Assembly (NCBI GenBank): GCA_004151065.3
Contig: NWUY0300015442.1
Location: 48,582-73,481, forward strand
Direction: 5' to 3'
Origin: Larix sibirica
Lineage: Eukaryota > Streptophyta > Pinopsida > Pinales > Pinaceae
DNA: 24,900 nucleotides
In this document: in pieces, positions 19,663-24,900 of the stretch
Position numbering within the stretch: the stretch's first letter is position 1
Layout: the number at the start of each line of letters is the position of its first letter
Position numbers and translations under genes: made by a program
Notes under the pieces: generated by a model
What the model saw: the letters and a program-made list of their open reading frames with translations, nothing else
Told to the model about the DNA's origin: nothing
Database searches by the model: none

Positions 19663-19930
19663 ATCCTTCAATAAAACATGATTTAGATTATTGAAGTTTA
19701 CAACTAGTCTTGGCTTGCCTCTTTTAATCTCATAATGTTTATTTACAATAAAAGCTCGACATGACCAAGGAGGGTTGAATGAGGCCTTTTGTAAGTAGGT
19801 CTTTGATCTCATTACTACAGAACTTTCTTTCAGAGGGAGTCGTTAAAGCTATAGAGGCTTTCCAGGGAACTGGTTTTATTGAAGGGTCAAAAGGTGACAC
19901 AAAAAATTTTCTCTTGTCCAAAAGGCATTT
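19663..19930 (-). pseudogene. Pararetrovirus reverse transcriptase, N-terminal fragment
   Basis: Reads PFDPSIKPVPWKASIALTTP, then CSNEIKDLLTKGLIQPS with FYC at the end of the frame. A one-base shift near 19741 leads to KHYEIKRGKPRLVVNFNNLN. These are the first conserved blocks of the caulimovirid reverse transcriptase, which copies pregenomic RNA to DNA. Similarity stops after LLKD at about 19663. The catalytic YxDD region and RNase H are absent. At least one stop and one frameshift break it. Confidence 0.75.
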
Positions 19931-19986
19931 GGACTTTCAAAAGTGAAATTTTTTCAATCTTGGCAGAAATCTCAAACATGGATTTA

Positions 19987-20500
19987 TCTTTCTGTATTTA
20001 TGTGTAAGCTATGCATCTCTCGATTTTGTAGAGAGTCTGCAAGGGCGACGTGGGAAGGACTAGACTTCTTGGCTAGTTCTTTAAATTTAAATTTGTCTTC
20101 ATAAGATAATGGACATGACACAATCCTACCATTGATTCTACATTTGAAAATCATATTTTGGTTATCTATAGTTACAGGACTGACTCTACTAAGTAACTTA
20201 GAACCTAATATACATTCATCTTTAATAGTATCTAATCTATTTAAAGATAGAACTTCATTTAAACCTTCTACTTTGATGGGAAAGTATGGAACTCTTCCAA
20301 GTAATTGTACAGGAGTTCCTTCTATTGCTGTGCCAAGGTATGAATCTTTCTCCTAGTAGAAAGCAGGAATTCTGTTGGCTTTTTCTAAATTCATCTGGCA
20401 TCTTGAATCGATCATATAGGCGAACTGATAAGGCTTGTATTCATGAGGAAAAAATCATACTTTTATGTACATCTTAGGACTAGTGGTCAATCTTAGTGAT
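19987..20500 (-). pseudogene. Pararetrovirus aspartic protease, segment B
   Basis: Reads YKPYQFAYMIDSRCQMNLEK, a stop at 20353-20355, then an open stretch to the stop at 19984-19986 with TPVQLLGRVPYFPIKVEG and CILGSKLL. IDS followed by a small residue is the active-site Asp block, and ILG is the second-lobe motif of retroviral-type proteases. The Gly expected after the Ser is Arg here, while segment A keeps Gly. The protease would release capsid and RT from the polyprotein. It leads directly into the RT fragment. Confidence 0.65.
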
Positions 20501-21180
20501 GGCTCTTTAGGAAACTTATATTCATTGTCACTTGAATCTGAAGAGGAGATCCAGGGACTATTCTTCTGCGGACACTTCAAGGATTATGTGTAAGCTCTAC
20601 ACATTTCATCATCAGAGGGTTGATCTTTTTGTTGCAGAGTTACTTCCAGCATCCTTTTTTAACTCTTTTATTTTCCTGATTGTTCTTCTGAGATTATTGT
20701 GTTCATCATTTATCTATAATCTTAGGATATTCTCTTTATCAGCTCTGAATTTCTGTCTATCTTCATGTTGCTCTAGATAGTGCTGATAGAGATCCATAGG
20801 ATTGTAGAAATATGGATTTTTTCTTGATACTATGAGAAGAAGATTCTACTGCTTCTTATTTATTTTCCTTAGCCCTCGTTTGTGCTAATAGATTTTACTT
20901 TTCTTCTTTGAGATCTTGTCGAAGTACATATTGGTATGCAGGAATCTTAGATAGTTTTTTATCTATCGTAGCAAGTCTATGATGTGGTGAATCTTTGGGT
21001 ACTCTGGATGTTGAGAACATATAAAATGAGTATTAAGGAATTCCATCACACCCCCCTACATTTTCTTCATCAAAGTAAGATGAGGAAGACTCAAAGGTAG
21101 CAAATTTATTGAAATTCGAAGATTCTTCTGTTAGGTATGAGTCTTCATCCTCAGAAGGAAGGAAGGCAATCTCTCCTTCA
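20501..21180 (-). pseudogene. Pararetrovirus acidic/coiled-coil linker, segment B
   Basis: Duplicate of 22240-22900. In broken frames it reads charged, helix-prone sequence including DLYQHYLEQHEDRQKF and a Ser/Asp/Glu-rich patch next to the zinc finger. It is more damaged than the segment A copy. Its function in the virus is unknown to me; it lies between capsid and protease. Confidence 0.6.
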
Positions 21181-21530
21181 GGGTATTTACCCTGACCGTA
21201 GTACGATAGATCCCACCAAGGTGGATCTAGTTCTTTAGAAAACAGGGCTTCTAGGCGTGGATTTCTTTTCCTAGAAGGACATTTATTAGCCCAATGTCCT
21301 TTCTTACCATATATAAAGCATTTTTATCTTTCTGCATGGGTAGAGTGCCTTTTGGCATAAGATTTTCGCTTCTAGTACTTCTTGGGGTTTCTATATTTAT
21401 ATGGATTATCTAGGTGAAATCATACAGGGCGGTATGGAAATTTTTCTTCATTTTCTTACAACTACAAGATTATTTACCAAAGTGGCCATGATTATGTGCA
21501 CCACATCCCCAATAATGCATTTTAGCCACA
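21181..21530 (-). pseudogene. Pararetrovirus capsid C-terminus with zinc fingers, segment B
   Basis: Carries HYWGCGAHNHGHFGK, a stop, then CSCKK (about 21455-21525), and a knuckle CFIYGKKGHWANKC at 21279-21320. LDPPWWDL follows about 20 residues later. In caulimovirids the knuckle near the capsid C-terminus binds nucleic acid. The second Cys of the CX2CX4HX4C pattern is Tyr, the same change as in segment A. The capsid core itself is missing from this segment: similarity to segment A starts only at about 21530. Confidence 0.7.
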
Positions 21531-22076
21531 AGAATATTTAGATTACAAGAATATTTACACAGTGGAGCATACAATGATCCACGATGCTTCGAATTGGTCA
21601 TCATGACCTATTGATAGATACATGGGTCCTCACCATGGGTACAACCAGTGGATCTTTTAGTATCATTATCAGAGGAATCAATCTCGAATTCAGTATCAGG
21701 GGAAAGACAAAAGGAAAAGCATTGTTCAACATTGTATCCCATCAAGATCGGATTTAGTCCACAACAATATTCACCTGCAAAGGTGGACTCTACTTCATAG
21801 TTTAGTGGGATTTTCTTTTGGATCTGGATGACAAGGAATCCATCACGGTCACATTGGATAAACTTTTGATTTATGTAGACTAGAGTTTCTAAAGGAGAAT
21901 ATCACCTACTAAGATGTCACAACTTGAATTTAAACCACATATCGTTTTGATGTGCTACGATCATGTCTTCTTGCAGGTGGAGGATGAAATTCGCTTGTCT
22001 TTGCACCTAGTCTTTTCTATGACATAATTTATCCAAGAAGACCTCTATCCATCCTAACCATTGTTGTGAAATGGTC
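21531..22076 (-). pseudogene. Unassigned viral-type segment at the start of segment B
   Basis: The minus-strand frame reads ISQQWLGWIEVFLDKLCHRK, after three stops VYINQKFIQCDRDGFLVIQI, then IPLNYEVESTFAGEYCCGLN, then an acidic FEIDSSDNDT stretch. It has the look of structured coding sequence and the same decay level as the virus, so it is probably another part of the viral polyprotein (perhaps upstream of capsid) joined here by rearrangement. It has no counterpart elsewhere in the window. The assignment is inference. Confidence 0.4.
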
Positions 22077-22260
22077 TGAATCTTTCTCCCAGTATAAATG
22101 AGGAATTGTGCTACCTTTTTCTAAATTCATCTAGAATCCTGAATCAATCATATAGTCTAACTGATAAGGCTTGTATTCAGAAGGACAAAACCAGACTTTT
22201 ATGTACATCTTAGGGAAAGTGGAAAATCCCAGTGATGGCTCTTCAGGAATCTTATCTTCA
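22077..22260 (-). pseudogene. Pararetrovirus protease N-terminal fragment, segment A
   Basis: Reads YKPYQLDYMIDSGF, a stop, then MNLEKGSTIPHLYWEKDS, after which similarity to segment B ends at about 22077. The Asp-Ser-Gly active-site triplet is intact here, unlike in segment B. The rest of the protease is missing, replaced by the start of segment B. Confidence 0.65.
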
Positions 22261-22900
22261 TTGTCCCTTGAATATGAAGAGGAGATCTAGGGACTATTCT
22301 TCTGCATAATCTTGAAGGCTTTTGTGTAAGATTTTCATATTTCATCATCAGAGCATTGATCTTTTTCTTGCAAAGTTACTTCTAGCATCCTTTTTAACTC
22401 ATCTATTTTCTTGATTGTTCTTCTGAGATTATTTTGTTCTTCCTTTATCTGTAATCTCATGAGATTCTCTTTATTATCTCTAAATTTTTGTCTATCTTCA
22501 TGCTTCTCTAGATAGTGATAATAGAGATCCATATTATTGTAGAAAGCTAGATTTTTCTTGATACTATGAGAGGAAGATTCTACTGCTTCTTCTTTCTTTT
22601 CCTTAGCCTTGATTTGTGCTAACAAATTTTTCTTTTATTCTTTGAGATCTTTTCTGAGTTCATATTGGTATGCAAGAATCTCATACAGTTTTTAATCTAT
22701 CTCAGCGAGTCTTTGTTGTGGCAAATATTTGGGTACTCTGGATGCTGAGAACATATAAAATGAGTATTTGGGAGGTCCATCATAGATCCCTAAATTTTCT
22801 TCATCAGAGTTAGATGAGGAAGACTTAGAGGGAGAAAATTTATTAACTCCGAAGATTCATCTGTTACGTCTGAGTCTTCATCCTTAGAAGGGATGAAGAC
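22261..22900 (-). pseudogene. Pararetrovirus acidic/coiled-coil linker, segment A
   Basis: The longest clean part (22335-22625, 96 residues) is highly charged, with KEKKEEAVESSSHSIKKN, YLEKHEDRQKFRDNKEN and a heptad-like NNLRRTIKKIDELKRMLEV stretch. Upstream (22626-22900) a broken frame gives Ser/Asp/Glu-rich sequence. The length and order match segment B. Confidence 0.65.
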
Positions 22901-23268
22901 AATCTATCCTTCAGAGTATTCACCCTGACTGCAGTACACTAGATCCCACCAAGCTAGATCTAGTTCTTTAGAAAACATGGCTGCTAGGTGTGGCTTTATT
23001 TTCCTCGAAGGACATTTATTAGCCCAATGTACTTTCTTACCATAGATAAAGCATTTTTCTCTTTCTACAGAGGCAGAGCATGTTTTGGCATAAGCTTTTT
23101 GCTTTTGGTACTTATTGGGTTTTCTATATTTATATGGATTATCTGGGTGACTCATATTGTAGGGATGGTATATAAAATTTTCTTCTTTTTCTTACAACTA
23201 CAAGATTATTTACCAAAGTGGACACAATTATGTGTGCCACATACCCAATCATGCATTTTAGCCACTAA
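22901..23268 (-). pseudogene. Pararetrovirus zinc-finger region of capsid, segment A
   Basis: Starts with WVCGTHNCVHFGK, a stop, then CSCKK (about 23190-23260), continues as DNPYKYRKPNKYQKQK, then a knuckle CFIYGKKVHWANKC at 23012-23053, and LDLAWWDLVYCSQGEYSEG. The knuckle lacks its second Cys (Tyr) and has Val where Gly is usual. A frameshift separates the two Cys clusters. In the virus this part would bind pregenomic RNA or DNA during packaging. Confidence 0.7.
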
Positions 23269-23830
23269 TTTGCAAAAAACGAGTGAGTACATAGAAGCAT
23301 GTTGCTTGAAGTATTTGGAGACTCTTTTCTCTAGATAGTTCTCTTCCCAAACCTGAAGGATGTATGCATGAAGCTGGGATAGGGATAGGCCAAACAAGGT
23401 TATATGTTTATCCTTCATAATATGCTCTATCGCATCAAGAATGTGTCTTGGAAAACTTCTTAGGTAATGCTTAAGAAAATCTATTTTGTCAACATTACTG
23501 GAAGAAATCAACAAATTCTACATATGGAAGAAATACTTCTCATGTTGATTTAAGTCACATATGAATTGCGACATGAAAATGAGGCCAGATGTTCATAATA
23601 TTCATGGTATTAGGGGCCATAAAATTCTCTATTAAGTGCAGTAATAATTTTCCGATCTACATCTTGGGTTCCTAACATTTCATCTCTAGTCTCTTGGGGT
23701 ATCCATCGCCACTACTCATGAGCCAAGCCAGAGAATCCTATAACTAGTTGTACTGCAAGTTGCTGAGAAGAAATATTGGAGTCTTGAGACTTTTTGTATG
23801 TAACCTAATTACCCAAAAGTTCTACGGTTT
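23206..23830 (-). pseudogene. Pararetrovirus capsid core, segment A
   Basis: Broken minus-strand frames read ISSQQLAVQLVIGFSGLAHE, a stop, WRWIPQETRDEML, IITALNREFYGP, then in the open piece 23206-23514 VDKIDFLKHYLRSFPRHIL and LSLSQLHAYILQVWEEN. A helical capsid core with LAxxW-like and FLKxYLxxFP-like blocks ahead of a Cys/His knuckle is the pattern of caulimovirid and gypsy capsids. Stops and at least two frameshifts are present. There is no second copy in the window. Confidence 0.55.
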
Positions 23831-23863
23831 AATGGATCTCATGCTTGGTTTGACATTCTATTT

Positions 23864-24550
23864 TTAGAAAAGGATGTTCAAGCATCTAGATATTAGATTG
23901 TACATTCCATTGATTCCAAAATAGAATATGTGAGAAGGAGTAGTAGAGGGATTAGTTACATCTTGCATAACCTTATCCACGTTAAAAATTGGAGGAGGAG
24001 GTCCTATAATGGGTAGAGGACCAGATTTCTGTTGAGAGGAAGACTTTTCTCTCTTCACATGAAGCATTGCCAAATAATATTTAGGAAAAGCTCTTGACAT
24101 TTTCTTGAATTTAGAGACAAGGATGGCTAGTTCCTGAATTTCTTCTTCAATGTCATCTAGACCAAAACTGAATTCTGGTTTGTTGTATTCTTCTTCATGG
24201 ATACTCATTGTTCCAAATGAGTATCTTCTTGAGTAAGAGGCCTTCTGACCTCTTGTTTCACTTGCAAGTGTAGACTGGCTCACACTGCTAGGTTTCTTAT
24301 ATAAGACATAAGCCTTGACAAGCATTTTTCCTAAAACATCAAGTCTCTTTTCTAGTTTGTCAAGGGTAGATTCTATGGCCTTTTTTACTTCTTCAATGTC
24401 ATGTAACAGATGATCCATGAACTTCATTTTAGTACCGAGAAAAGAAATTTGCTCTTGTTCATCCTTCAAATATCTGATACCAACAGACGTGAGGACCAAA
24501 TCGGCTTTGGGATGCACTAATCCACACTTGACGGACTCTAAATTTAACAC
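23864..24550 (-). pseudogene. Pararetrovirus linker upstream of capsid with coiled coil
   Basis: The best preserved viral frame, 228 codons, starting arbitrarily at a GTG. It reads KCGLVHPKADLVLTSVGIRY, then a heptad-rich helix (residues about 38-80: HDIEEVKKAIESTLDKLEKR), a Ser-rich stretch, an acidic FGLDDIEEEIQELA helix, and a Pro-rich LPIIGPPPPIF near residue 180. This is likely the region between movement protein and capsid, or a virion-associated part, of the polyprotein. The family link is inferred from position. The same frame continues upstream through three stops to about 24800. Confidence 0.5.
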
Positions 24551-24900
24551 ACAAAGTTAGCCTCGATGGTAACACATTTCAAAGTGTGTCACACCTTAGA
24601 GCATAAAGTGGTCCAACCAAAGGAATTCTACGACTTCTTGGATTCTAGTGCTTACTAAATGGCTCTCACAAAATACAATATGTCTGATCGTCTTCAGATT
24701 ATGAATATCATCACACGCTACGTACTAGAATATCAATAAGCTTTTGATCTTAGTAGATTGCACTAGGCGCAAATGGAGAGCATACACTACTGACTTCTTA
24801 TTACACTTGATATCTAATTTTCGTTGATCCATACGTTCCCAGGTACACGATGGGGACAACAGTTCAATTGAATGAATCGGTACTATTATGGTGGAAGCAT
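24551..24900 (-). pseudogene. Upstream continuation of the viral frame, heavily broken
   Basis: In frame with the linker ORF, from an ATG near 24831 it reads MDQRKLDIKCNKK and later RIQEVVEFLWLDHFML, with three stops. No movement-protein motif could be confirmed. The relic runs to the window edge. Confidence 0.35.

Larger units (their letters stand above)
19663..24900 (-). mobile_element. Endogenous plant pararetrovirus (Caulimoviridae-type) relic, two partial head-to-tail segments
   Basis: On the minus strand the order capsid, Cys/His zinc fingers, acidic/coiled-coil region, aspartic protease, reverse transcriptase start is that of a caulimovirid polyprotein. A ~1.2-kb part (22077-23270) occurs again at 20341-21530 in the same orientation, so two incomplete viral segments adjoin. 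Stops and frameshifts are present in every domain. The virus end at 24900 is open. No LTRs, PBS or integrase are visible, which favours a pararetrovirus over a gypsy element. Genus-level placement is not attempted. Confidence 0.75.

Noticed and set aside
22988-23338. 116-codon plus-strand hydrophobic ORF
   Set aside because: Antisense to the viral zinc-finger region, where motifs are clear on the minus strand.
19663-24900. Reading the minus-strand relic as a second gypsy retrotransposon
   Set aside because: No LTRs, PBS or integrase, and the zinc-finger, coiled-coil, protease and RT order and text fit a pararetrovirus better. Gypsy origin is not fully excluded.
1-24900. CRISPR arrays, bacterial operons, tRNA or rRNA genes
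   Set aside because: No regularly spaced identical repeats with unique spacers, no ribosome-binding-site pattern, and no tRNA B-box or rRNA core sequence noticed.

Overview
This window looks like intergenic, repeat-dominated nuclear DNA from a seed plant with a large genome. A conifer or other gymnosperm is the best guess, but that is inference. The reasons are the AT-rich composition, old nested retroelements with many stop codons (several look like C-to-T decay), an integrated plant pararetrovirus, and no intact host gene, tRNA or rRNA that I can recognise.

Layout: (1) 1-2290, + strand: the 3' end of a LINE-like (non-LTR) retroelement. It has an RNase H-like C-terminus, a tandem duplication with an offset of about 812 bp (interrupted by two Ns at 597-598), and an A-rich tail at 2275-2286. 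(2) 2633-16001, + strand: one long Ty3/gypsy-type LTR element. Its two LTRs of about 0.9 kb (2633-3529 and 15093-16001) each end in CA; the 5' LTR starts with TG and the 3' LTR with a mutated TA. A decayed primer-binding site lies at 3536-3549 and a short polypurine-like tract at 15085-15092. The interior holds a gag pseudogene (7319-7936), a proline-rich linker, a duplicated zinc-knuckle block (8479-9133), an aspartic-protease region (9198-10358), and a post-protease linker up to about 11865. I could not find reverse transcriptase, RNase H or integrase, so this is a gag-protease derivative.

(3) Nested in that element are two insertions. One is a small Copia-like, TRIM-like element (5120-6739) with a 14-nt match to the plant initiator-Met tRNA primer site. 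The other is a minus-strand, L1-type insertion (13012-14334) with an oligo(A) end and a 14-bp target-site duplication carrying one mismatch. (4) 16001-19662 is mostly unassigned. It contains a degenerate minisatellite of 65-72 bp units (16136-16539), a 25-bp direct duplication, a short Lys/Arg/Glu-rich ORF, and a clear MITE candidate (18771-19251) with terminal inverted repeats and TA flanks.

(5) 19663-24900, minus strand: an endogenous Caulimoviridae-type pararetrovirus relic arranged as two partial, head-to-tail viral segments. Segment A (about 22.08-24.9 kb) reads linker/coiled coil, capsid, zinc fingers, coiled coil, start of protease. Segment B (19.66-22.08 kb) reads an unassigned viral-type segment, zinc fingers, coiled coil, protease, and the beginning of reverse transcriptase, which stops abruptly at an AT-rich junction. 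Both segments carry stops and frameshifts, so nothing here is predicted to be functional. All assignments come from reading motifs by eye; no database search was run.
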